A stretch of 64,000 nt of DNA from Novosphingobium beihaiense (GCF_022832375.1 NZ_JALHLG010000016.1:1-64000); one strand, 5' to 3'. Shown: positions 25,262 through 34,937, counted from the stretch's first letter. The notes: generated by a model not told the origin, from the sequence alone. Numbers and translations are program-made.

Positions 25262-27418
25262 ATGCAGAAGTCACTGAAGATATGGATGACGACGAGTGCG
25301 CTGGTTGCGCCCGTTTTTGTTAGCCCGGCCGCCGCGCAGGAAGCGCCGCAGGAGTCCGCCAGCGTCGTGTATGACAGCACTACTGGCAAAGGTGCTCCGG
25401 CCGATGGGCTGGGCGATATCATCGTGACGGCACAGAAGCGTTCGGAAACATCGCAGAAAACGCCTGCCGCAGTGACTGCGGTCAACAGCGAAACGCTGGT
25501 TGCGCGCGGTGTGACAACGCTGTCTTCGGTTGAAAAGCTGGTCCCGTCGGCGAAGTTCGCGGTGCAGGGCAGCGAAACGCAGGTTTTCATCCGCGGCGTC
25601 GGGTCGCAGGTCGGCAATCCCAATATCCCGGAATCGGTCGCCACACAGTTGAATGGCGTTTTCCTGCCCCGCTACACGACGGGGGCAGGCCTGTTCGACG
25701 TCGCGCAAGTCGAGGTTCTGCCCGGCCCGCAAGGCACGCTTTATGGACGCAGCGCGGTGGGCGGTGTCGTCAACGTCAACACCCGGCGTCCGGGCTGGGA
25801 CTTCGGTGTTCAGGCATCGCTTGAGAAGGGCAATTACGATTCCACCGTGCTGAACGGCGGCATCGATGTACCGCTGAACGACAGCGTGGCCGTGCGCGGC
25901 GCTGTCTATTTCGACAAGCACGATGGCTACAACAACAACGGGACGTATGACAAAAACGCTTTGGCAGGGCGTCTGTCCGTCCTGATCGAACCGACCGGCA
26001 CCCTGTCCGCGTTCCTGTGGGGCAGCTACTATCGCGGGAGGTCGAAGCCGTCGCCTCTGCAGTACGTGCCCTATCCGGCAGGCGGCCCTTACGACTATCC
26101 GGAAACGGACCCCGCCTCTGCCTTCGCCTATCCGCCGGACGGCCTGGCAACGGACTATGGCAAGACCCGCTACCGCTCATGGCAGTTCGGCGGGCAGATC
26201 GATCTGGACCTTGGTGCCGTGTCGGTCACGTATATTCCCGGCTACATCTATGCCCGGGACGTGACGGCGCGATCGATCGTGGGCTTCAAGCAGGATTCGG
26301 TCATCGGCTACAAGCAGCTCAGCAACGAGGTGCGCGTTTCCAGCAATAATGGCAGCAGGCTGAAGTGGATGGTGGGTTTCTCCCAGTCGCACCAGTCCAG
26401 CCCGTTCTACTTCGTCTTCGGCCCCAACTTTGGCGGTGTCGACATGGTTGTGAAGATGGATGCGCTCGCGGGCTATGGCGAAGCGACTTATTCGGTGACG
26501 GACAGTGTGCGGCTGACCGCCGGGGCGCGCTATTCGTGGGACAAGCTGGCGGCCGACAATGCCGAGGCTTTCTTCCCGAACCCCGATTTTTCGCGCGGGA
26601 TCCTGAGCTACGATTATTCCAACAGCTGGAAACGCTTCAACTGGAAGCTGGGCGTGGAGGCGGATGCCGGCCCGCAATCGCTGGTCTATGCGAATGTGCA
26701 GACCGGGTTCAATCCGGGCACCTTCCAGGTTTCCGCGCCGCTGCAGGGCGAGAATATCGATCCGCAGAAGATGATCGGTTTCACCCTCGGTTCGAAGAAC
26801 CGTTTCTTTGACAACCGGTTACAGCTCAATCTTGAGGCGTTCTACTACCGTTATCGCGATCAGATCGTGCAGGCTTACGACGTGGGCACGGGCGGAACCG
26901 AGCTCTATAACGCGCCGCACAGCCGCATGTACGGTGTGCAATTGGACGGTGCCTTTGCGGTCACGCCCACGACCAAGCTGAACCTTTCGGCATCCACGCT
27001 CAATGCGAAGCTGCGCACGTTCGTCGTCGACCTGCTGAGCGGCGGGACGGCGGACTACAGCGGGCTGGTCCTGCCCTATTCGCCCAAGCTGACGCTGTCC
27101 GCCGGACTCGAACAGACCGTTCCGCTTGCCAGCGGGGCGCAGTTCCGGTTCCGGGCCGATACGTCCTACAACAGCGGGTACTGGGATACGTTCAGCCACC
27201 AGCCTGATTTGCGCCAGAAGCGCTTCAGCAAGACTGATGTCAGCCTGACGTACACGACGGCGGACAGACGGTTCGATGTAAGCGTCTGGGGCCGCAATCT
27301 GGAAAATGAAGCGACGCATGCCGCAGCGGGTGAGACGGGCCGTCCCTATCCCAATGCAGGTGCCGTCTATGTCGAGCCGCCGCGGACTTATGGCGTCACG
27401 CTGCGGGCCAACTTGTGA
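25262..27418 (+). CDS. TonB-dependent outer-membrane receptor
   Basis: 718 residues: a signal peptide (MQKSLKIWMTTSALVAPVFV, cleaved near AAAQ), a plug domain starting at GDIIVTAQKRSE with VFIRGVGSQ and QVEVLPGPQGTLYGRSAVGG, and a beta-barrel ending in VTLRANL, the normal terminal aromatic/leucine pattern. GGGAGGGGAGAAAA gives a strong start at 25262. It would import a pathway substrate across the outer membrane. In sphingomonads such receptors often take up aromatic acids, and this one sits among catabolic genes. The upstream GATATCTAA sites link it to the MarR-like regulon at 36-45 kb. Confidence 0.92.
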   Translation: MQKSLKIWMTTSALVAPVFVSPAAAQEAPQESASVVYDSTTGKGAPADGLGDIIVTAQKRSETSQKTPAAVTAVNSETLVARGVTTLSSVEKLVPSAKFAVQGSETQVFIRGVGSQVGNPNIPESVATQLNGVFLPRYTTGAGLFDVAQVEVLPGPQGTLYGRSAVGGVVNVNTRRPGWDFGVQASLEKGNYDSTVLNGGIDVPLNDSVAVRGAVYFDKHDGYNNNGTYDKNALAGRLSVLIEPTGTLSAFLWGSYYRGRSKPSPLQYVPYPAGGPYDYPETDPASAFAYPPDGLATDYGKTRYRSWQFGGQIDLDLGAVSVTYIPGYIYARDVTARSIVGFKQDSVIGYKQLSNEVRVSSNNGSRLKWMVGFSQSHQSSPFYFVFGPNFGGVDMVVKMDALAGYGEATYSVTDSVRLTAGARYSWDKLAADNAEAFFPNPDFSRGILSYDYSNSWKRFNWKLGVEADAGPQSLVYANVQTGFNPGTFQVSAPLQGENIDPQKMIGFTLGSKNRFFDNRLQLNLEAFYYRYRDQIVQAYDVGTGGTELYNAPHSRMYGVQLDGAFAVTPTTKLNLSASTLNAKLRTFVVDLLSGGTADYSGLVLPYSPKLTLSAGLEQTVPLASGAQFRFRADTSYNSGYWDTFSHQPDLRQKRFSKTDVSLTYTTADRRFDVSVWGRNLENEATHAAAGETGRPYPNAGAVYVEPPRTYGVTLRANL

Positions 27419-27464
27419 CCCCGGCCTGCGAACGGCTTGGAACCGGCCGTTCGCGGCGCATGGC

Positions 27465-27504
27465 GAGGGCAGGGCGTCTGATGACGGTCCTGCCCTCAGG
27501 CCGT
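27465..27504 (+). terminator. Terminator-like hairpin after TonB receptor
   Basis: GAGGGCAGG pairs with CCTGCCCTC over a 15-base loop, with TTTT a few bases on. A second hairpin (CGAACGGC/GCCGTTCG, 27429-27453) precedes it. Confidence 0.6.
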
Positions 27505-27566
27505 TTTGAATATTCGCGTTTTCGTCAGTGACCCCCAGCAGAAGCTAGTGAAAAGGAGAAGTCGCC

Positions 27567-28532
27567 ATGTGCGTATCGGGAGATATCCCCCACGCCCGGG
27601 AATTGCTCAAGGATGCCCCCAAGAACTGGGGCAAGTGGGGCCCCGACGATGAAGTGGGCAGCCTCAACTACCTGAACGAGCCCGAAGTGCTGTCCGGCCG
27701 CGATTGCATCCGCTCCGGCAAGACCTTCACGCTAGGCCTTGAGATCGGCCGTCCCGAAGGCGATCCGATCTGGCCGGGCCGCCCGCAGCCGCAGCGCGTC
27801 CAGATCCGAGACCGGGGCGATTTTCTCGCCGGGGCCGGAAAGAACTATCCCGGCGGTCTCGAAGACTCCGATGACATGATCATCATGATGCTGCAGGGCA
27901 GCACCCAGTACGATGCGCTGGGGCATGTCTGGTACGACGATCAGATCTGGAACGGCTATCCGGCGGAAACGACGGCAGGCGGTTTGAAGAAGGCATCGGT
28001 CTGCCCGATCGGGGAGCGCGGCGTCGTCGGGCGCGGCGTGCTGATCGATATGGCGCGCCACCGCGGCAAGAAGGTTCTGGGGCGGGGCGAAACCTTCACC
28101 CACAAGGACCTGATGGAAGCCGCCGCCGCGCAAGGCGTGGAAATCCGCAAGCGTGACATTCTGGTGATCCGCACCGGCTGGATCGGCTCGTTCTATTACA
28201 CTCCCGCCGAGGAGTTCTATAAGGACTTCCTGGAGCCGGGCCTGACCTACAGCCCGGAACTGGTGCAGTGGTTCGCAGACATGGAAATCCCCAGCCTGTG
28301 CACCGATACGATCGCCAACGAAGTGACGTTCGAGCCCGAGACCGGGGTGCTGCTGCCGCTGCACATGGCGCTGATGCGCAATCTGGGCATCACGCTGGCC
28401 GAGATCCTGCTGCTGGACAAGCTGGCGGACGACTGCGCCGCAGATGGCCAGTGGGATTTTCTCTACACGGCGGCGCCGCTCAAAGTGGTGCAGGGAACCG
28501 GCGCGCCGGTGAATCCGGTCGTGATTAAGTGA
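27567..28532 (+). CDS. Cyclase-family (kynurenine-formamidase-like) hydrolase
   Basis: A 321-residue protein of the metal-dependent cyclase family. GKWGPDDEVGSLNYLN near the N-terminus and VRTG-like ILVIRTGW are typical. The expected HxGTHxDxxxH metal motif reads QGSTQYDALGH, keeping Asp and the last His but replacing the first two His by Gln. AAAAGGAGAAGTCGCC precedes the ATG. Family members hydrolyse cyclic amides, formamides or lactones; the altered motif means the substrate and even metal use are uncertain. It is flanked by terminators on both sides, so it is transcribed alone or with the receptor. Confidence 0.82.
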   Translation: MCVSGDIPHARELLKDAPKNWGKWGPDDEVGSLNYLNEPEVLSGRDCIRSGKTFTLGLEIGRPEGDPIWPGRPQPQRVQIRDRGDFLAGAGKNYPGGLEDSDDMIIMMLQGSTQYDALGHVWYDDQIWNGYPAETTAGGLKKASVCPIGERGVVGRGVLIDMARHRGKKVLGRGETFTHKDLMEAAAAQGVEIRKRDILVIRTGWIGSFYYTPAEEFYKDFLEPGLTYSPELVQWFADMEIPSLCTDTIANEVTFEPETGVLLPLHMALMRNLGITLAEILLLDKLADDCAADGQWDFLYTAAPLKVVQGTGAPVNPVVIK

Positions 28533-28575
28533 GGGGCTTGGCGGGGCTTTCTGGCGCCGCCAGTCTTGAACGGAA

Positions 28576-28612
28576 AAAACGGGGCGGAGGTGATCCTCCG
28601 CCCCGTTTTAAT
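28576..28612 (+). terminator. Strong terminator after the cyclase gene
   Basis: AAAACGGGGCGGAGG pairs perfectly with CCTCCGCCCCGTTTT around a four-base loop; T-rich on one side and A-rich on the other, so it can work both ways. Confidence 0.92.
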
Positions 28613-28667
28613 TTCATCCGGCATTTCGGACGTGAGGCAAAGCGCACGGAGCGTTTTCTCTCAACCT

Positions 28668-28828
28668 CGTCACCCTGAACTTGTTTCAGGGTCCATCAGG
28701 CGTTTTGCTTTGCCGGTCATTGTCACGCGCAAGGCCGCCGGTTAGCTCCCCGGAAGGCAGGCGAAGCGCATCAATCCAAAGGCAGAACGCGCGGCACGAT
28801 GGATGCTGAAACAAGTTCAGCATGACGA
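28668..28828. repeat. Inverted pair of dispersed repeats
   Basis: GTCACCCTGAACTTGTTTCA at the left recurs inverted as TGAAACAAGTTCAGCATGAC at the right. Each copy is itself partly palindromic. This unit is a common intergenic repeat type in sphingomonads as I recall. Confidence 0.65.
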
Positions 28829-28885
28829 GTGGGGATATGCCGTTTCACTGTCCAGGCCGCAGGTTTCGATCCTGCTGAAGGCTTG

Positions 28886-29674
28886 TCAGCGGCCCTTCCA
28901 CACCGGCGCGCGTTTTTCGATGAAGGCCAGCGGGCCTTCCTGGAAATCCTCGGTCAGCATGATGCGGTCTTGCGCTTCCTGGCTCAGGCGCTGAAGCTCG
29001 CCATCTTCCAGATCGGCGGAGAGCTTTGCCAGTTTCAGGCTCTCTGCGACAGCGACCGGGGCATTGCTCGCGATCTTTTCCGCAATCGCCAGCGCGGCGG
29101 CAACCACTTCGCCAGCAGGGGCCAGATGATTGACCATGCCGAGTTCGGCAGCCCGCTCCGAAGGCAGGCGGTCTGCCGTCAGGATCATCTCGATGGCGAT
29201 GGCGCGGGGCAGGGCGCGGGGCAGGCGGAACAGGCCGCCCGCTGACGCGATCAGCCCGCGCAGCACTTCGGGCAGACCGAAAGCGCCGCCCTCGCTGGCG
29301 ACGATCATGTCGCAGGCGAGCGCCAGCTCGCAGCCTCCGGCCAGGGCCAGCCCTTCGACGGCGGCAATCCAGGGCTTGGTTCGCTCATGGAACACGAAAC
29401 CGGCAAAGCCCGTTTCCGGCCGGATCAGCTTGTTGAGATTGCCTGCGGAGACTTCCTTGAGATCGGCGCCTGCCGAAAACACTTTGCCGCCGCTGCCGGT
29501 CAGCACGACGGCGCGAATATCGCCGTCCGCCTCCACGCTCTTCACGATACCCTCGATCGCTTCGGCAACCGCACCGTTCACGGCATTGCGCGCTTCGGGC
29601 CGGTTGATCGTGACGAGCGCCACGTGCGCGCCCATTTTCTCATAGAGCACGGCTTCGTGGCTCTGCTGTTCCAT
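28886..29674 (-). CDS. Enoyl-CoA hydratase/isomerase family protein
   Basis: 262 residues of the crotonase fold. NRPEARNAVNG, the oxyanion-hole segment VFSAGADLKE, AVEGLALAGGCELALACD with the first catalytic Glu, and FGLPEVLRGLIASAGG with the second, are all intact, so hydratase activity is plausible. It would hydrate a 2-enoyl-CoA during ring-opened acid degradation. It follows the APH-like gene by 30 bases on the same strand, so the two form an operon divergent from the acyl-CoA dehydrogenase operon. Confidence 0.88.
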   Translation of the reverse strand: MEQQSHEAVLYEKMGAHVALVTINRPEARNAVNGAVAEAIEGIVKSVEADGDIRAVVLTGSGGKVFSAGADLKEVSAGNLNKLIRPETGFAGFVFHERTKPWIAAVEGLALAGGCELALACDMIVASEGGAFGLPEVLRGLIASAGGLFRLPRALPRAIAIEMILTADRLPSERAAELGMVNHLAPAGEVVAAALAIAEKIASNAPVAVAESLKLAKLSADLEDGELQRLSQEAQDRIMLTEDFQEGPLAFIEKRAPVWKGR

Positions 29675-29704
29675 AAGGGTCTCCCGTTGTGTGTAAGTGT
29701 GTTT

Positions 29705-30745
29705 TCAGGCGCGGGCGGCGCAGGCGATGTCCCAGCCGATTTCCGCCAGCGGGCGGGCCTTGCGCCCTACTTCCTCGGCATCGGTGGCGCTGGCCTGCCC
29801 GGTCTGGGCACGGCTCCACACGCCCTGCAGGATCGCTGCGACGCGAAACAGGCTGAAGGCCAGATAGAAATTCCAGTGCGGCAGGTCCGTGCGCCCGCTG
29901 CGCGTCAGATAGCGCTGGATATATTCCTCTTCCGAAGGAATGCCCATGCCCGCGAAATCGAGCCCGGCAAGGCCGCGGAACAGATCGGGCGGAACGCGCC
30001 AGACCATCATGTGATAGGCAAAGTCCGCCATCGGATCGCCCAGCGTGGAAAGCTCCCAGTCCAGCAGGGCGATCACGCGCGGTTCGGTGGGGTGGAATAC
30101 CATGTTGTCGATCCGCAGATCGCCGTGGAAGATCCGGCCCGGCTGTTCGGGCGGAAGGTGTGCGGGCAGCCAGGCGATCAGTTTCTCCATCGCATCGATC
30201 GGTTCGCCTTCGGCGGCGCGGTACTGGCGCGTCCAGGTGGCGACCTGCCGTTCCACAAAGCCCTCGCTGCGCCCGAAATCGGCGAGGCCAGCGTCGGCGG
30301 GCCGCACCTGATGCAGGTCTGCCACGGCCTGGTTCATGCCGTCGAAGATCGCGGCGCGTTCGGCGGCGGCAAGGCCGGGCATCGTCTGGTCATAGAAGAT
30401 ACGCCCTTCGACGAATTCCATCACATAGAACGGTGCGCCCATGACGGTTGCATCTTCGCACAGGGCGAAGACTTTGGGGGTGGGCACGGGGCTGTCCTGC
30501 AATGCGCGCAGCACGCGGAATTCGCGCTCAATCGCATGAGCCTTGGGCAGCAGCGGGCCGAGCGGCTTGCGGCGCAGGATGTACTGCCCCGATGGCGAGG
30601 ATAGACGGAACGTGGGGTTGGACTGGCCGAAACCGCATTTGCTGAGCGTGCCGGGCCCACGGTATCCGGCGACGGCTTTTTCAAGCCAGCCGTCCAAGGC
30701 TGCGGGGGCGGCGTCTTCCGCCGGGGTGAGGGGTGCCTCTGCCAT
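29705..30745 (-). CDS. APH-fold kinase-like protein, ACAD10/11 N-terminal type
   Basis: 346 residues. KCGFGQSNPTFRL and YILRRKPLGPLLPKAHAIER form the nucleotide-binding lobe; the catalytic loop is FHGDLRIDNMVFH and the metal Asp is in ALLDWELSTLGDPMADFAYH. These are the hallmarks of the phosphotransferase family fused to ACAD10/11 in animals and found beside acyl-CoA dehydrogenases in bacteria, where they are thought to phosphorylate hydroxy-acyl-CoA. The adjacent divergent acyl-CoA dehydrogenase fits that. A GntR-type site lies 30 bases upstream. Confidence 0.88.
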   Translation of the reverse strand: MAEAPLTPAEDAAPAALDGWLEKAVAGYRGPGTLSKCGFGQSNPTFRLSSPSGQYILRRKPLGPLLPKAHAIEREFRVLRALQDSPVPTPKVFALCEDATVMGAPFYVMEFVEGRIFYDQTMPGLAAAERAAIFDGMNQAVADLHQVRPADAGLADFGRSEGFVERQVATWTRQYRAAEGEPIDAMEKLIAWLPAHLPPEQPGRIFHGDLRIDNMVFHPTEPRVIALLDWELSTLGDPMADFAYHMMVWRVPPDLFRGLAGLDFAGMGIPSEEEYIQRYLTRSGRTDLPHWNFYLAFSLFRVAAILQGVWSRAQTGQASATDAEEVGRKARPLAEIGWDIACAARA

Positions 30746-30774
30746 ACATCCGTTCCATTGTGATTCGTTTTATA

Positions 30775-30785
30775 ACGTCCTACGA
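30775..30785 (-). promoter_or_regulatory. GntR-type site upstream of APH-like gene
   Basis: Read on the minus strand it is TCGTAGGACGT, with the shared GTAGGAC core, 30 bases from the start codon. Confidence 0.55.
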
Positions 30786-30920
30786 TTCTCGACAGAGAGA
30801 TGCCAGCGATAAAGGCTGTCTGCGAGACTGTTCTGCCAGCATTACCTTCAATTGATGCTATGATTTCCGCAATATCGCGACTGCAATCCAGATGTGTGGC
30901 TTGCGCTATCCTTCCTTAAA

Positions 30921-30931
30921 TCGTAGGACAA
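30921..30931 (+). promoter_or_regulatory. GntR-type site TCGTAGGACAA upstream of acyl-CoA dehydrogenase
   Basis: It lies 18 bases before the start codon, where binding would block transcription or early elongation. It is identical to the sites at 34744 and 49846. Confidence 0.65.
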
Positions 30932-30948
30932 AAATTCTAGGAGGACAT

Positions 30949-32259
30949 ATGCTGGAACAGTCTCAAAGAAGTCAAAAGCTGGCGCAGCGATTGCACGCGT
31001 TCATGGAAGAGCACATCTATCCTGCCGAGCGCCAGTTCCAGCTCGAAGCGGAGCGGATGGGGCCCTGGAAGGTCTATCCCACGGTTGAGCGGCTGAAGGT
31101 GATCGCCCGCGATGAAGGGCTGTGGAACCTGTTCCTGCCCGCCGCGCATACCGAAGACGGGCTGACCAATCTGGAATACGCCCCGCTGTGCGAAATCATG
31201 GGCCGAAGCTTCCTTGCGCCCGAAGTGTTCAATTGCTCCGCGCCCGATACCGGCAACATGGAAACTATCCTGCGCTATGGCACGGATGCGCAGCGGGCCG
31301 AGTGGCTGGAGCCGCTGCTGGCGGGCAAGATCCGCTCCGCCTTCGCGATGACGGAGCCCGAGCGGTCCTCTTCGGATGCAAAGCAGGTGGCCAGCGAGAT
31401 CGTGCCCGATGGCGATGACTACGTGATCAACGGGCGCAAGTGGTACACCACCAACGCCACGCATCCCAATTGCCAGATCATGATCTTCATGGGCCGGGTC
31501 CACCCGGAAGCCGAAGATCCCTACCGGCGCCAGTCGATGATCCTTGTTCCGCGCGCGACACCGGGGGTGCGCGTGGTCCGCTCGCTGCCGGTCTTCGGCT
31601 TCTATGGCGTGCCGGACCGGGCATCGGAAGTCGTGTTCGAAAATGTGCGCGTGCCCAAGTCCAACGTCCTGCTGGGTGAGGGGCGCGGTTTCGAGATCGC
31701 GCAGGGGCGCCTCGGGCCGGGCCGCATCCACCACTGCATGCGTCTGATCGGCCTGTCCGAACGCGTGCTGGAGCGCATGTGCCGCCGCGCCGAGTTCCGC
31801 GAACCCTTCGGACGCCCGCTGTCGGAACAGACCACCTCGATGGAACGCATCGCGCAGGCCCGCGTGATGATCGAGCAGGCGCGCCTGCTGACGCTTAAGG
31901 CCGCGCACATGATGGATACGGTGGGCAACAAGGCCGCTCGCCAGGAAATCGCCATGATCAAGGTCGTGGCACCCTCGATGGCGCAGCAGATCGTCGACTG
32001 GGCGATCCAGATGTTCGGCGGCGGCGGCACCAGCAACGATCATTTTCTGCCGATGGCCTTTGCCAACGCGCGCCTGCTGCGTCTGGCGGACGGGCCGGAC
32101 GAAGTGCACCGCAACCAGATCGCCAAGCTGGAACTGCGCCGCTATCGCAATGTCTTGCCGGAAACCACGGGCGGTTTCGCCAATGTGCTGCCGCTTCAGG
32201 AAGCCGATCTCATGGCCGATGAAGGGCTCTGGCCCCGGCCCGAGGATTTTCCAGCATGA
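30949..32259 (+). CDS. Acyl-CoA dehydrogenase (ACAD10/11-like)
   Basis: 436 residues. [13 protein letters not shown] is the FAD-binding substrate-side block, [13 protein letters not shown] follows, then [19 protein letters not shown], and the C-terminal [12 protein letters not shown] and [18 protein letters not shown] carry the FAD contacts and probable catalytic Glu. It would introduce a double bond into an acyl-CoA; context with an APH-like kinase suggests hydroxy-acyl or branched substrates. TAGGAGGACAT gives a strong start at 30949. The TGA overlaps the next SDR as ATGA. Confidence 0.9.
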   Translation: MLEQSQRSQKLAQRLHAFMEEHIYPAERQFQLEAERMGPWKVYPTVERLKVIARDEGLWNLFLPAAHTEDGLTNLEYAPLCEIMGRSFLAPEVFNCSAPDTGNMETILRYGTDAQRAEWLEPLLAGKIRSAFAMTEPERSSSDAKQVASEIVPDGDDYVINGRKWYTTNATHPNCQIMIFMGRVHPEAEDPYRRQSMILVPRATPGVRVVRSLPVFGFYGVPDRASEVVFENVRVPKSNVLLGEGRGFEIAQGRLGPGRIHHCMRLIGLSERVLERMCRRAEFREPFGRPLSEQTTSMERIAQARVMIEQARLLTLKAAHMMDTVGNKAARQEIAMIKVVAPSMAQQIVDWAIQMFGGGGTSNDHFLPMAFANARLLRLADGPDEVHRNQIAKLELRRYRNVLPETTGGFANVLPLQEADLMADEGLWPRPEDFPA

Positions 32260-33032
32260 GCGGCCGCGTCGCCGGGAAGAAGGCGCTGATCACCGGCGCC
32301 GGGCAGGGCATCGGCGCGGCCGCTGCCCGCCTGCTGGCGCAGGAAGGCGCGCAGGTTCTGGTCACCGATGTGAACGAGCCTGCCGCGCGCGATCAGGCCG
32401 CGGCGATCAATGCCGATCTGGGGGAGGGCACGGCCTTTCCCGCGCGGCTCGATGTGACCAGTGAGGAGGAGTGGATCGCCGCCTTGCAGGCCGCGCGGGA
32501 GGCGATGGGCGGGCTTTCGGTGCTGGTCAACAACGCCGGGGTGGTGCTCACCGGATCGGTGGAGGATTTCGATCTCGACGAATGGCACCGGGGCATGTCG
32601 ATCAATGTCGACAGCGTGTTCCTGGGCTGCAAGCATGCCATTCCGCTGCTGCGCGAAAATCAGCCGGGCTCGATCGTCAATCTTTCCTCGATTGCCGGGC
32701 TGATCGCATCGCCGACGTTCGCGAATTACAATGCCTCGAAAGCGGCGGTGTGGCTGCTGTCCAAGTCGGTGGCGCTGCACTGCGCGCGCAAGGGGTGGGA
32801 TGTGCGCTGCAATTCGGTGCATCCCACCTTTATCCGCACGCCAATCCTGCAGGATCTGGTGGGAGACAAGGACGAGGCTACCGTGTTCGCCAAACTGGAA
32901 AAGCAGGTTCCGCTGGGGCGCTTGGGCGAGGCGGACGAAGTGGCCCAGGCCGTTCTCTATCTGGCATCGGACGAAAGCCGTTTCGTGACGGCGTCCGAAC
33001 TGAAGATAGACGGCGGCATATCGGCAATGTGA
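32256..33032 (+). CDS. Short-chain dehydrogenase/reductase
   Basis: 258 residues of the classical SDR type. The cofactor motif TGAGQGIG is near residue 12, NNAG near 88, and the catalytic Ser-Tyr-Lys set is in [19 protein letters not shown]. Asp in VTDVNEP suggests NAD preference. It would oxidise or reduce a hydroxy-acyl or alicyclic alcohol made by the preceding acyl-CoA dehydrogenase module. The ATG overlaps the previous stop, and a second SDR follows after eight bases. Confidence 0.88.
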   Translation: MSGRVAGKKALITGAGQGIGAAAARLLAQEGAQVLVTDVNEPAARDQAAAINADLGEGTAFPARLDVTSEEEWIAALQAAREAMGGLSVLVNNAGVVLTGSVEDFDLDEWHRGMSINVDSVFLGCKHAIPLLRENQPGSIVNLSSIAGLIASPTFANYNASKAAVWLLSKSVALHCARKGWDVRCNSVHPTFIRTPILQDLVGDKDEATVFAKLEKQVPLGRLGEADEVAQAVLYLASDESRFVTASELKIDGGISAM

Positions 33033-33040
33033 GTGATTCC

Positions 33041-33823
33041 ATGACGCAACCTATGTTCAGCCTTGAAGGCAAGACCGCCATCGTGACGGGCGCGACCCGG
33101 GGGATCGGGCGTGCGATTGCCGAGGCTTATGCGGCGGCGGGCGCCAATGTCATGGTGTCCTCGCGCAAGCAGGAGGCTTGCGGCGAGGTGGCCGCTGCGA
33201 TCAATGCGCGCGGGGCGGGTAAGGCCGTGCCGTTTGCCGCCAATGTCGGCTCGCGTGAGGCGGTCGAAGCCCTTGTGGCCGAGACGCGAAAGCAGTTCGG
33301 TCCGGTCGATGTGCTGGTCTGCAATGCCGCGGCCAATCCCTACTACGGGCCGATGGCCGGAATCAGCGACGAGCAGTTCGAAAAGATCCTGCGCACCAAC
33401 CTGCTGTCCAGCCACTGGCTGGCCGCGCTGGTGGCGCCCGATATGGAGTGCAGCGGGGGCGGCAGCATCGTCCTGATCTCGTCCATGGGCGGCTTGCGCG
33501 GATCGGCGACGATCGGGGCCTACAACATTTCGAAGGCGGCGGATTTCCAGCTCGCGCGCAATCTGGCGGTGGAATACGGCGCGCGGAACATCTGTGTGAA
33601 CTGCATCGCGCCAGGCTTGATCCGTACAGACTTTTCCCGTGCATTGTGGGAAGACGACGGCAACCGGGCCAAGGCGCTGGCGGGCGTGCCGCTGGGCCGC
33701 ATTGGCGAGCCGGACGACATTGCCGGAACGGCGGTGTTCCTGGCGTCCGCCGCGGCCCGGTACATCACCGGGCAGACGATCGTCATCGATGGCGGGATGA
33801 CCGTGACGGTGCCGGGGATCTGA
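33041..33823 (+). CDS. Short-chain dehydrogenase/reductase
   Basis: 260 residues. TGATRGIG is the cofactor motif, CNAAANPYYGP replaces the usual NNAG, and SSMGGLRGSATIGAYNISK carries Ser, Tyr and Lys. Ser-Arg-Lys after beta-2 (VMVSSRKQEA) favours NADP. The closest families are 3-oxoacyl reductases and dehydrogenase/reductase member 4-like proteins. It is the third gene of the acyl-CoA dehydrogenase operon. Confidence 0.88.
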   Translation: MTQPMFSLEGKTAIVTGATRGIGRAIAEAYAAAGANVMVSSRKQEACGEVAAAINARGAGKAVPFAANVGSREAVEALVAETRKQFGPVDVLVCNAAANPYYGPMAGISDEQFEKILRTNLLSSHWLAALVAPDMECSGGGSIVLISSMGGLRGSATIGAYNISKAADFQLARNLAVEYGARNICVNCIAPGLIRTDFSRALWEDDGNRAKALAGVPLGRIGEPDDIAGTAVFLASAAARYITGQTIVIDGGMTVTVPGI

Positions 33824-33921
33824 ATGCGGGGGAAGGCGGGAGGCAGAGGGATGTTGATGGAATTGCGGCGGACCGGGCGTGCACTTGCGCGGCCCGGTGA
33901 ACGCGGCCATTTTGCGGCGCT

Positions 33922-34665
33922 ATGAAGACGCAGCAGAACGATGCCGGGGGGGATGCCGGTAAGGTGCAAGTGCAAGATCCACTCGGAGAGCAGGCACCGG
34001 AACCCGTGGCCAGCAAGCCGTTGAGCCCACGGGACCGGGTGATCCAGGATGTCGTGCGGGGGCTATACGAAGGCCGCCTGGAGCCGGGGCAGCGCCTGGT
34101 GGAGGCGCAGCTTACCGAACAGTACGGCATCAGCCGGGGGCCCGTGCGCGAAGCGCTCAACCGGCTGGCGGCGATGGGCGTGGTGGATCTGCTGCCGCAA
34201 CGCGGCGCGCTGATCCGTATCCTGACCCTGAAGGATGCGATCGACAGCCTGCAAGTGGTGCAGGGGCTGGTCGGCATGTCGGCCCGGCTGGCGGCGGAAC
34301 ATAGCAGCGATGACGAGGGGCTGGAGCGCCTGCAGCATGCGGCCGCCGATATCATGCGTTTCGATCCGGCATCGCCCAGTGCGGATCATGCCAAGGCCCG
34401 CGACGCATTCTATTCCGCGCTTACCGCGATGGCGGACAATGCGGCGCTGCGCCGGGTGATGATGCAAGTGCACATTCACCTGATTCGCGTCCAGTTCCGC
34501 TCCTTGCTCCGCACCGCCGACCGGCGCCGGCATCGCGATTACACCGATATCGTGGAGGCCGTGGCCGCCGGAAATTCCAGCCGTGCCGAACGCGCGGCGC
34601 GGGCGCATATCGGCCGGTCGATATCGGCGCTGGAAGCTTTTCGCGCCGCGGAAAAGCCCGCCTGA
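33922..34665 (+). CDS. GntR-family (FCD/FadR-type) regulator
   Basis: 247 residues. The winged HTH spans about 37-105 (RVIQDVVRGLYEGRLEPGQR, QYGISRGPVREALNRLAAMG, LLPQRGALIR). A C-terminal all-helical FCD ligand domain follows, with the metal-binding His/Asp pattern only partly clear. It lies in the same direction after two SDR genes. Four TTGTAGGACAA-type sites lie within 3.2 kb, so it is the best candidate to bind them. It resembles the GntR at 45459 strongly in the HTH, so the two may share operators. Confidence 0.88.
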   Translation: MKTQQNDAGGDAGKVQVQDPLGEQAPEPVASKPLSPRDRVIQDVVRGLYEGRLEPGQRLVEAQLTEQYGISRGPVREALNRLAAMGVVDLLPQRGALIRILTLKDAIDSLQVVQGLVGMSARLAAEHSSDDEGLERLQHAAADIMRFDPASPSADHAKARDAFYSALTAMADNAALRRVMMQVHIHLIRVQFRSLLRTADRRRHRDYTDIVEAVAAGNSSRAERAARAHIGRSISALEAFRAAEKPA

Positions 34666-34743
34666 TTATAGCCTTGGGCGTGTTTTACGGCTGAATAGCC
34701 GGGGGTGTGTTGCTTGATTTCTGATCAGCGAGCAGCACTAGAA

Positions 34744-34754
34744 TCGTAGGACAA
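34744..34754 (+). promoter_or_regulatory. GntR-type site TCGTAGGACAA
   Basis: It is between the GntR gene and the alpha/beta hydrolase gene, 91 bases from a second site in the same gap. Confidence 0.6.
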
Positions 34755-34834
34755 TTTCGGTATTTTCCCTTGCGTCAAATACTTCGGTATGGCAGTTGTT
34801 GTGCGGGCCAAGTGAGCGAGGTTTCTGCGTCTGA

Positions 34835-34845
34835 TTGTAGGACGA
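34835..34845 (+). promoter_or_regulatory. GntR-type site TTGTAGGACGA
   Basis: The second copy in the gap, about 93 bases before the hydrolase start. The two copies are nearly integral helical turns apart (91 bases). Confidence 0.55.
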
Positions 34846-34937
34846 ACTGAGCCGGCTCATGTCTTGGGGAGAAGGCGGTGAATCTGCGTGGCGCATCGCT
34901 GTGCCGCTGATGGATTCGCCAAATGAAAAGGCAGAAT

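Larger units (their letters stand above)
28533..28885. other. Intergenic region with terminator and repeat pair
   Basis: 353 bases between convergent cyclase and enoyl-CoA hydratase genes. Apart from the terminator and the inverted repeat pair I see nothing. Confidence 0.6.
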
